Shown piece after piece: positions 25,722 to 33,958 of a stretch of 49,396 bases of DNA (position 1 is the stretch's first letter; every line of letters begins with the position of its first letter). A program made the translations under genes and the position numbers. Origin of the DNA: Candidatus Sumerlaeaceae bacterium (GTDB lineage Bacteria > Sumerlaeota > Sumerlaeia > Sumerlaeales > Sumerlaeaceae); assembly GCA_019695055.1 (NCBI GenBank), contig JAIBAT010000014.1, positions 1 to 49,396 on the forward strand, read 5' to 3'. The notes under the pieces are model-generated. The model was not told the origin of the DNA. It did not search any database and saw only the letters and a list, made by a program, of their open reading frames with translations.

Positions 25722-26447
25722 TTACTTCAACCCCAGCAGGGCGCGAAAGCGCAGATTCCACGGCCTGAAGACGGCTTCCATGATAACGCCCTTGCTCATC
25801 TTGGACTGGCCTTCACGCCGCTCCGCGTAAATGATCGGCACTTCGATCATCGAGAAGCCCTTGCGGTGCGCGCCGTAGAGAATCTCAACGAGAAACGAGT
25901 AACCCTGTGAGCGCAGCGGTGCCGCAACAATGGCCTCGATGGCCGGGCGACGATACGCGCGAAAGCCGCTCGTAGCGTCCTCCACCTTGAAACCAAGAAT
26001 GGTTTTGACGTACCGATTTGCGAACAGGCTCAGAAGCAACCGGGACACGTGCCAATTGAGAATGCGCACGCCCTGAAAGTATCGCGACCCGATGCTGATG
26101 TCGGCGTGATCGAGAGCCTCGATGAGCTGGGGTACAGATTCCGGATCGTGGGAGAAATCCGAATCCATGGTCACGACTTTCGCAGCCCCAAGCTCCAGCG
26201 CCTTGCGAAAGCCGGCCAGCACGGCGCTGCCGTAGCCCTGCTTGCCGGGCCGCACCAGCGGCACGACGCGCGGGGCTTCAGTGGCAAAACGCGCCAGCAG
26301 ATCCGGCGTGCCGTCGGGCGAATTGTCGTCCACCACGATGATCCGCGCGCCGGGGACGATTTCCAGCAGCCGCGGTATCAGATTTGTCAGGTTGCTGGCC
26401 TCGTTATAAGTGGCCAGCACCAGGCATGTGTCTTCGAAAGATGGCAT
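25722..26447 (-). CDS. Polyprenol-phosphate mannosyl/glucosyltransferase (DPM1-like GT2)
   Basis: A 241-residue soluble GT2 enzyme that would load a sugar from GDP/UDP-sugar onto polyprenyl phosphate. ATG 26447 is used; the longer frame to 26522 runs into the divergent promoter. It shows CLVLATYNEASNL, DDNSPDGTPDLL, the DXD-containing VTMDSDFSHDPESV, GSRYFQG and the conserved SGFRAYRR and EVPIIYAERREGQSKM stretches of dolichol-phosphate mannosyltransferases. It has no C-terminal membrane helices, unlike ArnC/GtrB. It likely feeds a GT-C enzyme such as the protein at 23000-25138. Divergent uppP would recycle the lipid carrier. Confidence 0.9.
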   Translation of the reverse strand: MPSFEDTCLVLATYNEASNLTNLIPRLLEIVPGARIIVVDDNSPDGTPDLLARFATEAPRVVPLVRPGKQGYGSAVLAGFRKALELGAAKVVTMDSDFSHDPESVPQLIEALDHADISIGSRYFQGVRILNWHVSRLLLSLFANRYVKTILGFKVEDATSGFRAYRRPAIEAIVAAPLRSQGYSFLVEILYGAHRKGFSMIEVPIIYAERREGQSKMSKGVIMEAVFRPWNLRFRALLGLK

Positions 26448-26614
26448 GAGTAAGATTTTCGGGGAGGTAAACTTCCCAAGAAACCGCCTGCAACTAAAAT
26501 GCAGTTCCCGTTGTGACTCCATCCGGTCTCGCGGGGCCGGAGAAAAGCGTTGCTTTCGAGGCCCGCCGTCGCGATTCCAAGGCGCGTTACCGTTACCATT
26601 GCAAGGAGCAACCT

Positions 26615-27445
26615 TTGATTACCACCTGGCAGGCCGTGGCCCTTGGCACGGTGCAGGGCCTTACGGAATTTCTTCCCGTCAGCAGTTCGGCGCATCTCAA
26701 GCTCATGCCGTGGCTGTTCCAGTGGCCCGACGTGGAAAACGAAATGGCCTTCGACGTGGCCCTTCACCTCGGAACCCTGCTGGCGATCGTTCTCTTCTTC
26801 TTTACCGACTGGCTGATGATCGTGGCGTCTTACATCGGCGACCTGCGCATGAAGAAGTGGAAAGGAGGCGCCAAAGGATCACTGCTTCCCAAGATCATCA
26901 TTGCCACCATTCCAGCCGCCGTCATCGGGAAGCTGTTCGAGAAGAAGATCGAGGCGTTTTTCTATGGTGATAATAGCAACATCTGGATGCTAGCCGTCAC
27001 CCTTTCCGTATTTGGTCTGTTGCTGCTCATTGCCGAGAAGGTCGGCAAGAACAGCCGTGATCTGGCGGACATTGGCTATGCTATGGCGCTAACTATCGGG
27101 TGCGCCCAGGCATTGGCGTTGATTCCGGGCACTTCACGCAGCGGTGTCACAATCTTTGCGGGCCTGCTGTTCGGCCTCACGCGGCCCGCCGCGGCGAGGT
27201 TTTCCTTTCTCATGGCGACGCCCATCACGGCCGGTGCCGTGCTGCTCAAGATCAAGGATCTGCGCGGCATCGAGGATTACACTCCGATCATCATCGGCAT
27301 CCTCGTTTCGGCCATTGTCGGCATTCTCGCCATCAAGGTCCTGCTGAAGTACGTGCAGACACGCAGCTATGCTGTCTTCGCGTTCTACCGCTGGATCCTT
27401 GCCGCGGTGGTGCTTTGGTTTTACTTCCAGCGGGTTCACGCGTAA
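26615..27445 (+). CDS. uppP: Undecaprenyl-diphosphatase
   Basis: A 276-residue BacA/UppP phosphatase that converts undecaprenyl diphosphate to the monophosphate carrier used for peptidoglycan and surface glycans. The start is TTG 26615 with AGGAG (26604-26608) six bases upstream. Both catalytic signatures are present: TEFLPVSSSAHLKL near residue 17 and IPGTSRSGVT near 170. About eight membrane helices are visible and the length matches the family. It is the first gene of a rightward pair with the SGNH hydrolase. Confidence 0.94.
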   Translation: MITTWQAVALGTVQGLTEFLPVSSSAHLKLMPWLFQWPDVENEMAFDVALHLGTLLAIVLFFFTDWLMIVASYIGDLRMKKWKGGAKGSLLPKIIIATIPAAVIGKLFEKKIEAFFYGDNSNIWMLAVTLSVFGLLLLIAEKVGKNSRDLADIGYAMALTIGCAQALALIPGTSRSGVTIFAGLLFGLTRPAAARFSFLMATPITAGAVLLKIKDLRGIEDYTPIIIGILVSAIVGILAIKVLLKYVQTRSYAVFAFYRWILAAVVLWFYFQRVHA

Positions 27446-27504
27446 AGGCCGTGACTGCGAGCCACTGACATGTTGTCCTTTCAACCATTGCCGGGGCAAT
27501 CGCC

Positions 27505-29064
27505 ATGAGCGACCTGGTTGCTCGCATCGAGCGCGAGCTGAACCGCCGCGACGAGTCGCCCGTGAAGACCTGGGCGCGCCGTGGGCTTATCGCTCTCATT
27601 GCCATCGCTCTACCTTTCATCATTGCCGAGTGCGCCCTGCGCATTGCCGGGTTTTACCGCCCGCAAATCAGTATGGGCGTGCAGCTCAAGACGAACAAGG
27701 CCTGCGCTGAATCGCTGAACGACCGGTTCCACACCGATGCTTTCGAGCCGGACCGCTATATGCTGTGGCGCCTCAAGGCTGGGTCCAACGTCGCGGGCAT
27801 GCCTGTGAACAAGAACGGCCTGCTTTACACTGATTCGCCGCAGCGTAACGAGAAATCCCCCGTCACGGTGCTTTGCCTCGGCGACTCCGTCACGGGTTCC
27901 GCCTACCGCTCTTTTCCGCAGATCGCCCAGCGCCTCGTCAGCGGCGGGCGCACGAACCGAGTCATTGAGTTCATCAACGCCGCCGTAGCCGGCTACTCGA
28001 CGGAGCAGGGCTTGCGGTGGTACCGCGAGCTGGCGCCCATGAAGCCGCAGATCGTCCTCGCCTGCTTCGGCTGGAACGACCGCTTTCCGGCGCTAAATCT
28101 GCCGGACCGCGAGCTGGGCGCCCGGACGTCCCTGGCCTCGCTGATGCACCGGCTCTTTTACCACTGGCGGGTGTACCAGTACCTCGCCGCGCCGGAGGGC
28201 GACCGCTGGGCCCGCGTGGACCTGACCACCACTACGTTGCGCGTCGGACCTGAGGAATACGAGCAGAACCTGCGGAAGCTCGTCTCGATGGTCCGTGCCA
28301 ATGACGCGCTGCCCGTACTGGCCACCCAGCCAGAGAACCTCACGGCATCCAACCTTTCCCATTTCGAGAAAGAGAATTTCGTGGCCGGAGAAATCAGCCA
28401 ACTCACACTCCATCGCGAGTACAACGTCATCGTGCGGCGCGTGGCACAGGAAACCCGCGTGCCACTTCTCGACCTCGAAGAGGAGTTCGATCGCCGTACC
28501 AAGAGCCAGCTCTTCGAGCCGGACGGCATGCACTTAAGTGGCCCCGGACAGAACCTCGTTGCGCGCCTGCTCATCGGCGTGCTGCGTAACCAGGACATTA
28601 TCTCCCAGGCCGAGTTTGAGGCCATCGTCCGCCTCGCCCGTTACGACACCACTGCGCCGGACAAGCCCCACGCGGCCTGGATCGTAAACCCACAGCAGAT
28701 TGTTACCTCCACCACCGGCACGGCCAGCGTGAGTGTGATTGCCAAGAACACCGGCAACACCAAATGGCTGAAGTCCCACGTTGTGAAGGACTACGGTACG
28801 GAGAGTGACGTGAAACTGGGCACCGTGTCCATAGTGGGCCGCTGGCGCACCGTCGGGTCGCCCACCACCGCGCCGCTGGCCATGTCGCCCCTCGCCCACG
28901 ACCTGCTTTCCGGCGAAACCACCTCGCAGTCGCTCACGTTCCGGGCCCCGCCCACCCCGGGTGAATACATGATGGAAATCAGCCTTCAGGCGGACCGGGT
29001 TGGCGACCTGAAGAACTTCGGGGCTGAGACGACGACCCTTACGGTGATTTCGCGGCAACCGTAG
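27505..29064 (+). CDS. Membrane-anchored SGNH/GDSL hydrolase-like protein
   Basis: A 519-residue protein with one N-terminal membrane helix (residues about 27-46, RGLIALIAIALPFIIAECAL) and a large extracytoplasmic part. The SGNH fold is shown by block I VLCLGDSVTGS (Ser128), FGWND (block III Asn) and DGMHLSGPGQ near residue 340 (catalytic Asp/His). The last 150 residues form a beta-rich domain (VSVIAKNTGNTKWLKS, SQSLTFRAPPTPGEYMM) like a carbohydrate- or protein-binding module. Such enzymes often add or remove acyl groups on surface sugars. The gene ends exactly where the G-rich tract of repeat copy 2 begins. Confidence 0.85.
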   Translation: MSDLVARIERELNRRDESPVKTWARRGLIALIAIALPFIIAECALRIAGFYRPQISMGVQLKTNKACAESLNDRFHTDAFEPDRYMLWRLKAGSNVAGMPVNKNGLLYTDSPQRNEKSPVTVLCLGDSVTGSAYRSFPQIAQRLVSGGRTNRVIEFINAAVAGYSTEQGLRWYRELAPMKPQIVLACFGWNDRFPALNLPDRELGARTSLASLMHRLFYHWRVYQYLAAPEGDRWARVDLTTTTLRVGPEEYEQNLRKLVSMVRANDALPVLATQPENLTASNLSHFEKENFVAGEISQLTLHREYNVIVRRVAQETRVPLLDLEEEFDRRTKSQLFEPDGMHLSGPGQNLVARLLIGVLRNQDIISQAEFEAIVRLARYDTTAPDKPHAAWIVNPQQIVTSTTGTASVSVIAKNTGNTKWLKSHVVKDYGTESDVKLGTVSIVGRWRTVGSPTTAPLAMSPLAHDLLSGETTSQSLTFRAPPTPGEYMMEISLQADRVGDLKNFGAETTTLTVISRQP

Positions 29065-29382
29065 GGGGGGGAGGGGGGGTAATTTTCAAAATGCGTGTAA
29101 TTTCCTCCAAGTGCTGTGTTTGGAATCTTTGACGGCTCTCAAAAAATCGCGCGGATTTTGGGTATTTTTCGTTTTTCAGTGGAGGTTTGGGTGATTGGCG
29201 CGCTTAGTTGGGGCTTTTTGCGTGGGCGGCCGCGGGGACGACGGGGCGGGATATGCATTCTGGGACGCGGGGCACGGGGTGTCATGTTGCAGCTCCTTTT
29301 TAGTAAGATAAAAGGACCTTGGCACAGAAGGGTGGGGGTTGCCTATTCCCTTGCAGCCTCTTGCAACCGCTTCTGGACCCAT
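29062..29382 (-). repeat. AT-hook minigene repeat, copy 2 (short form, inverted)
   Basis: Inverted partner of 21124-21666, with matching leader, AT-hook segment, 3' tail and G/C tract (on the plus strand G8-A-G7, 29064-29079) but lacking about 220 internal bases. The G tract overlaps the TAG of the SGNH gene. Confidence 0.75.
29139..29285 (-). CDS. Truncated AT-hook minigene
   Basis: A 48-codon ORF starting ATG 29285 behind a conserved AAAAAGGAGCTGCAAC leader. It begins MTPRAPRPRMH, carries IPPRRPRGRPRKKPQ and continues with a basic tail (TEKRKIPKIRAIF). Compared with the 111-residue copy it lacks the entire helical domain and has a shifted C-terminus. It may be a decayed gene or a minimal DNA-binding peptide. 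The intact ribosome site and hook argue it could still be made. Confidence 0.4.
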   Translation of the reverse strand: MTPRAPRPRMHIPPRRPRGRPRKKPQLSAPITQTSTEKRKIPKIRAIF

Positions 29383-29517
29383 AAGTTTCAGTTCAGAGGC
29401 CTGAGTTCTATGTTCTGGGTTCTGAATTCTGAGTTAGGCAGAGGCAAAGGCTTCTGGGAAGGGGGCAATTCTGACGACTGTGAAAAACAAAACGTCGGCG
29501 GGGGCTGGAAGAGGGAT
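29383..29517. other. Short low-complexity spacer
   Basis: Contains the repeated TTCT/GAATTCTGAGTT-type low-complexity sequence at about 29400-29436 between repeat copy 2 and the glycosyltransferase 3' end. No gene seen. Confidence 0.4.
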
Positions 29518-30930
29518 TCAGCTTTTACGGGCAATACCGCGGTTGGGGTGGCGGAAGGCCTCGACCTGGGTCCAGTAGGCCAAAAGTGGATTGGCGGCTT
29601 GATCCGCGGGGGGGGCTGCCATGTCAGCGGCGGGTTGGGGACTCCGGACCCAGTCGATGAGGGGTTTGCCGACGGTTGTGGCGTCGAAACGGGAGAGAAC
29701 ATATTCCCGTGCGCGGGAGCCGAGGTCTTTCATTTCGCGGACGCGGTCCACGACATCCGTGAGAGCGCGGGAGAGATCGTCGGGGTCACCAATGCGGAAG
29801 GGCAGGACAAAGCCCTTTTCGGAGAGCTCGCGGGTGAGTTGGGTAACCACTGTTGAGATTACCGGTCGACCGGCGGCGAGGAAGTTCACAATGCGGGTAC
29901 GGCTGCCGAGTTCGGCTTCGTAGGTAAAGCGGTCGATGCTGAGGCCGGCGTGACACTGGGAATACAGCGAGCGGACACGTTCGAGGGACTGCCAATCCAT
30001 GAGATGGACAGCGCGGTCAACGCCTTCGCGCTGGATGCCGTCAATGAAGCGGGCATAGCTGGCATCGTTGTAACCCTCGATACGCCCGCCGACGACGAGG
30101 ATGCGAAGTTGGGGGCGCTGGTGGATGGCCTTGGCCACGCCGGCTACCAGCGAGTCCACGTCCATCCAAGTATTAAAGCTGCCGCCCCACATTACGGTGA
30201 CCTGCTGTGAGTGGTCGGGCCAGGGAGTCTCGGGCAATTCGTCCGGGATAACGGCGTAGGGAATCTCATGGACGAAGTCGCATCCGCTGGTGAAGCGGTT
30301 CAGGCGACCGGTGACACCAAGCTGGCCGATGACGGCGAGGCGCTGGGCGCTGCTGAGGGCCGAGAAGCGGTCACCACGGAGAATGGCCTGCAGGAAGAGC
30401 TGCCAGGCGTGCTCCATGGCTCCGTCGTTGGCTTCGCCCTCTGCGGGATGGATTTCGGCGCGGGTCTGGATTTCGGAAAAGGGGTCGCCGAAGAAATCGA
30501 TCCAGACCGGAAGTTTCCGCAAAAGGGCAAAGCGCGCGGCGGTGGCGCAGGGCTGGACCGAGGCACAACCGAGGACGGCGTCGAGGTTCTCGGGCAGTTC
30601 GAGGGGCGGGATTTCGTCGTTATCAGAAATACTTTTGAACACGTCGATGGTGTGGGGCAGGTAAATGATGTCGGTCCCCTGCTCGATGGACACAGACCGG
30701 ACGCCGGAAACCACGTGGAGCGGGTTGCCGCCGGCGCGCCAGACGATGCCACCCGGCGGCACCTCGCGGGATGCGCCTTCGAGGCCGACGACGAACACCT
30801 TGCTGCCGGGGATGCCGGCAAGCGCCCCAGCGGCGGTCGCGGCGAGTTGCCAGGTACGCGAACCGGGAGCCGTGACGGGGAAGTTGGCTTCGCCCGACAG
30901 GGGACCTGCACCGAATACGACGATATTCAT
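29518..30930 (-). CDS. Glycosyltransferase (GT-B, family 4-like)
   Basis: A 470-residue glycosyltransferase. ATG 30930 opens MNIVVFGAGPLSGEANFP, a credible first strand; the longer frame to 31194 overlaps the divergent aldolase gene and is rejected. The C-terminal domain has VTVMWGGSFNTWMDVDSLV, LRILVVGGRIEGY, CHAGLSIDRFTYEAELGSRT and NFLAAGRPVISTVVTQLTRE, the donor-binding pattern of GT4 enzymes. The N-terminal domain is unusual in carrying PVWIDFFGDPFSE. Substrate unknown. It lies just outside the repeat-bracketed glycan block but probably serves the same process. Confidence 0.85.
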   Translation of the reverse strand: MNIVVFGAGPLSGEANFPVTAPGSRTWQLAATAAGALAGIPGSKVFVVGLEGASREVPPGGIVWRAGGNPLHVVSGVRSVSIEQGTDIIYLPHTIDVFKSISDNDEIPPLELPENLDAVLGCASVQPCATAARFALLRKLPVWIDFFGDPFSEIQTRAEIHPAEGEANDGAMEHAWQLFLQAILRGDRFSALSSAQRLAVIGQLGVTGRLNRFTSGCDFVHEIPYAVIPDELPETPWPDHSQQVTVMWGGSFNTWMDVDSLVAGVAKAIHQRPQLRILVVGGRIEGYNDASYARFIDGIQREGVDRAVHLMDWQSLERVRSLYSQCHAGLSIDRFTYEAELGSRTRIVNFLAAGRPVISTVVTQLTRELSEKGFVLPFRIGDPDDLSRALTDVVDRVREMKDLGSRAREYVLSRFDATTVGKPLIDWVRSPQPAADMAAPPADQAANPLLAYWTQVEAFRHPNRGIARKS

Positions 30931-31030
30931 GGGCGCGTTTCTGCCGGGGCGAAAACTGAATCGCAATACTGGATTCGGGTGCCGTAGAATTCTGGTTGAA
31001 GGTCCCGAAGGCGCCACGGCAGGTAAACGG

Positions 31031-31798
31031 GTGGCTGAGACTCCCAACGAAAATGAACTGCGCGAGGCCTTTTGCGAGATTGGGCGGCGCGTATGGCTGC
31101 GCCAGTATGTGGCGGCCAACGACGGCAATTTCTCGGCGCGTCTGGCGGACGGAAACATCCTGTGCACACCGGCCAACGTGAGCAAGGGGTTCATGAGGCC
31201 GGAGCAGATGGGTATCGTGACGCCAGAGGGGGCAAAGGTGTCCGGACCGCTGCCGACGACGAGCGAAATCCTGATGCATCTGGAGATTTACAGACTGCGC
31301 CCCGACATAAAGGCCGTGGTACATGCGCATCCGCCGCACGCGACGGCTTTTGCGGTGGCGGGCGATCCCCTGCCGCGGTGCGTGCTGGCAGAGATCGAGA
31401 TCCTGGTGGGCGAGATTCCCATTGTGCCCTACGCGACGACGGGCACGCCGGATCTGTCGGCGGCACTGAGGCCCTATGTTCCGGGGCACGACGCGTACCT
31501 TCTGGCAAACCATGGGGCGGTGACGACCGGGCGGGACGTGTTTGAGGCGTACTACCGGATGGAATCGGTGGAGCAGTATTGTCGGGTGCTGGCCATCGGC
31601 AAAGAGATCGGGCCGTGGACGCAGATTGAAACGGGGAAGGTGCGGGAACTGCTGAAAGTCCGGGAAAAACTGGGTCTGCCGGAGAAGCGGCACCAGCTAT
31701 CCGATCAGGAATTATGCCCGCCAACCACGCCGAACCGTGGCAACGTGATAGATGATATCGTGCGGCGCGTGATGGAACGGCTCAGGAAAACGGACTGA
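31031..31798 (+). CDS. Class II aldolase/adducin protein with possible encapsulation peptide
   Basis: A 255-residue class II (Zn) aldolase of the fuculose/rhamnulose-phosphate aldolase type, cleaving a sugar phosphate to DHAP and lactaldehyde in that family. The GTG start at 31031 is chosen; an ATG at 30929 would overlap the divergent glycosyltransferase. Zn ligands His98 and His100 (HAHPPH) and His161 (ANHGAV) and catalytic Glu79 (TSEIL) are present. After the normal domain come a linker (CPPTTPNRG) and an amphipathic helix NVIDDIVRRVMERLRKTD (238-255). Such a tail resembles peptides that target enzymes into bacterial microcompartments, including PVM-type fucose/rhamnose compartments. No shell gene is in this window, so encapsulation is inference. 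Confidence 0.88.
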   Translation: MAETPNENELREAFCEIGRRVWLRQYVAANDGNFSARLADGNILCTPANVSKGFMRPEQMGIVTPEGAKVSGPLPTTSEILMHLEIYRLRPDIKAVVHAHPPHATAFAVAGDPLPRCVLAEIEILVGEIPIVPYATTGTPDLSAALRPYVPGHDAYLLANHGAVTTGRDVFEAYYRMESVEQYCRVLAIGKEIGPWTQIETGKVRELLKVREKLGLPEKRHQLSDQELCPPTTPNRGNVIDDIVRRVMERLRKTD

Positions 31799-31799
31799 A

Positions 31800-33785
31800 T
31801 TACTGGGACGGCTTTTCGAAGGTAAGGTAGGTTGGTCCCTGCAGTCCCTTTTCGTATTCGTTCAAGAGACGCATGCCTTCGTTGGGGCGTAACGTGTCGG
31901 CCTTGATTGCCTCATCCACGAGGGCCTTGATACGCCGGGCAAGATCGATGGTGTGGTACTGGGTAAGCTGCAGGACTTGGGAGATGGAATTCCCCTCGAT
32001 GGTCTCTTCGATGTAGAATCCGTCCTCCTCATCAGAATCGAGAAAGACGTGGGCTTCGTTGACGCGGCCGAACAAGTTGTGGAGGTCGCCCATGATGTCC
32101 TGATAGGCGCCCGTCATGAAGATACCAAGATAGTACGGTTCGCCCTCCTTCAAGGGATGAAGCGGGAGGGCGGCGCGGACGTCCTTGAGGTCGATGAACT
32201 TGCAAACCTTGCCGTCGGAATCGCAGGTGATGTCAACGAGGGTCCCCTCGATGTTGGGTGGCTCGGTCAGGCGGTGAACCGGCATGATGGGGAAAAGCTG
32301 GCCGAGGGCCCAGTGGTCGAGGAGGCTTTGGAAGACGGAGAAATTGCAGAGATACTGGTCGGCAAAGTGGGGCGTGAGGTCGGCGATTTCCTCGGGGATT
32401 TCCTTGTCGCCCCCCGGGTTCTCGACGGCGCGACGGCGGAAGCCCTCGACGATTTCCTCGATGATGTGCCAGTAAAACGTTTCAATCTTGGCCTTGGTTC
32501 GGAGATCAAGAATTCCCAGCTCAAAGGCGTTCTGTGAATCCTGCTTGATCTGCTGGGCGTCGTGCAGGGCCTCCATGGGGTGTGCCTGCATGCGCTCCTT
32601 GATCTCGGCCAGTTGCTTGACCCATTTGTGATCGCGGCGCTCGACGCGCAGGTCGTATTGGGCCTTTGTCTTTTCGATGGAGCCGAATACCTCGACAATG
32701 AGCATGGAGTGGTGGGCGACAATGGCGCGGCCGGATTCGCTGACGACGTGAGGATGGGGGACTTCCTCCTCGTCGCAGACGTCCATGATATTATAAAGCG
32801 TGTCGGTGGCGTACTCCTCGAGGGTGTAATTCGTCGAGGAGTGAAAGCTGGTACCGGAGCCGTCGTAATCGACGCCGAGTCCACCACCGATGTCAATGAA
32901 CTGGAGGCCTTCGAGGCCCATTTTGCGGAGTTTTGCGTAGTAGCGCGTGGCTTCGCGAGTGGCGCGCTTGATGGAAAGAATATCGGGAATCTGGGAACCA
33001 ATGTGAAAGTGAACCAGACGGAGAACATGACTCATATTCTCGGATTCCAGATATGCGACGGCATCCATGAGGTCCATGGTGGAGAGACCAAATTTTGCGT
33101 TTTCGCCGCCAGAGGTCGCCCAAATGCCTGAGCTCTTGGAGGCCAGGCGAACGCGGATGCCGATCATGGGCTCGACATTCATTTCCTTTGCGATGGCAAC
33201 GATGGCTTTAACTTCCTCCACCTTCTCGGCCACCATGATGACCTTCTTGCCGAGGCGGATGCCGAGCATGGCCATGCGGATAAACTGGTTGTCCTTGTAG
33301 CCATTGCAGATGATCAGTGACTCGGGATCCTCGTGGATGGCGAGGGCGGCGAACAGCTCCGGCTTGGACCCGGCCTCGACACCGTAGTGGAAAGGTTTGC
33401 CGGCATCCACGATCTCCTCGACCACCTCGCGAAGCTGGTTCACCTTGATGGGGAAGACTCCGAGATACTGGCCGTTGTATTTCAGTTCATCGATGGCGAA
33501 GCGGAAGGCGAGATTGAGGCAGGCGACGCGGTCGCGCAGCAAATCCTGAAATCGCAGCACGAGAGGAAAGTGGAGGCCCTGTTCGCCGGCGTCCTCGATG
33601 ACCTGCATGATATCCACTGTGGCGCCATTGCCCCGCATGGGGGATATGGCCACGTTGCCCGCCTCGTTAATGGAGAAGTATCCCAGACCCCACTTGTCAA
33701 TGTTATACATGCGAGTGGCTTCTTCAGTTGTCCACTTCGCGGACTTGGACGTGGTGTCTGGCTCGATCTTCTGCAATATCGTCAA
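31800..33785 (-). CDS. speA: Biosynthetic arginine decarboxylase
   Basis: A 661-residue PLP-dependent SpeA, converting arginine to agmatine for polyamine synthesis. TTG 33785 is preceded by GAGG eight bases upstream; an in-frame TTG at 33812 is an alternative without a ribosome site. The PLP lysine sits in GVFPIKVNQ (about residue 114). Also visible are GVEAGSKPEL, the phosphate-binding FIDIGGGLGVDYDG, HFHIGSQI and VSESGRAIVAHH. The C-terminal half includes DQYLCNFSVFQSLLDHWALGQ typical of SpeA. Length matches the family. Its stop lies one base from the convergent aldolase stop. No partner agmatine enzyme (speB or aguA) is visible in the window. Confidence 0.96.
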   Translation of the reverse strand: MTILQKIEPDTTSKSAKWTTEEATRMYNIDKWGLGYFSINEAGNVAISPMRGNGATVDIMQVIEDAGEQGLHFPLVLRFQDLLRDRVACLNLAFRFAIDELKYNGQYLGVFPIKVNQLREVVEEIVDAGKPFHYGVEAGSKPELFAALAIHEDPESLIICNGYKDNQFIRMAMLGIRLGKKVIMVAEKVEEVKAIVAIAKEMNVEPMIGIRVRLASKSSGIWATSGGENAKFGLSTMDLMDAVAYLESENMSHVLRLVHFHIGSQIPDILSIKRATREATRYYAKLRKMGLEGLQFIDIGGGLGVDYDGSGTSFHSSTNYTLEEYATDTLYNIMDVCDEEEVPHPHVVSESGRAIVAHHSMLIVEVFGSIEKTKAQYDLRVERRDHKWVKQLAEIKERMQAHPMEALHDAQQIKQDSQNAFELGILDLRTKAKIETFYWHIIEEIVEGFRRRAVENPGGDKEIPEEIADLTPHFADQYLCNFSVFQSLLDHWALGQLFPIMPVHRLTEPPNIEGTLVDITCDSDGKVCKFIDLKDVRAALPLHPLKEGEPYYLGIFMTGAYQDIMGDLHNLFGRVNEAHVFLDSDEEDGFYIEETIEGNSISQVLQLTQYHTIDLARRIKALVDEAIKADTLRPNEGMRLLNEYEKGLQGPTYLTFEKPSQ

Positions 33786-33958
33786 TAAAGTATCCTCAAA
33801 CAGCGGGCGCAAAATGACGGTCGGCTATCAACCGCGATTCATTAAATGAACTGCTGAAAATTTTATGCGCCACGCGCGGGGAAAATCACGCAGTTTTTTC
33901 AGATTTTTTCGGGTTACCCGGCAAGGTGCATCCGCACGGAAATGCCGTGCCAATATTT

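Noticed and set aside
29395..29440. TTCTGGGTTCTGAATTCTGAG-like repeat
   Set aside because: Simple low-complexity sequence with no partner in the window.
33934..33950. Hairpin GCACGG/CCGTGC downstream of gcvPB
   Set aside because: The T-rich tail follows it only on the plus strand, whereas both flanking genes are on the minus strand, so it is not a convincing terminator for either.
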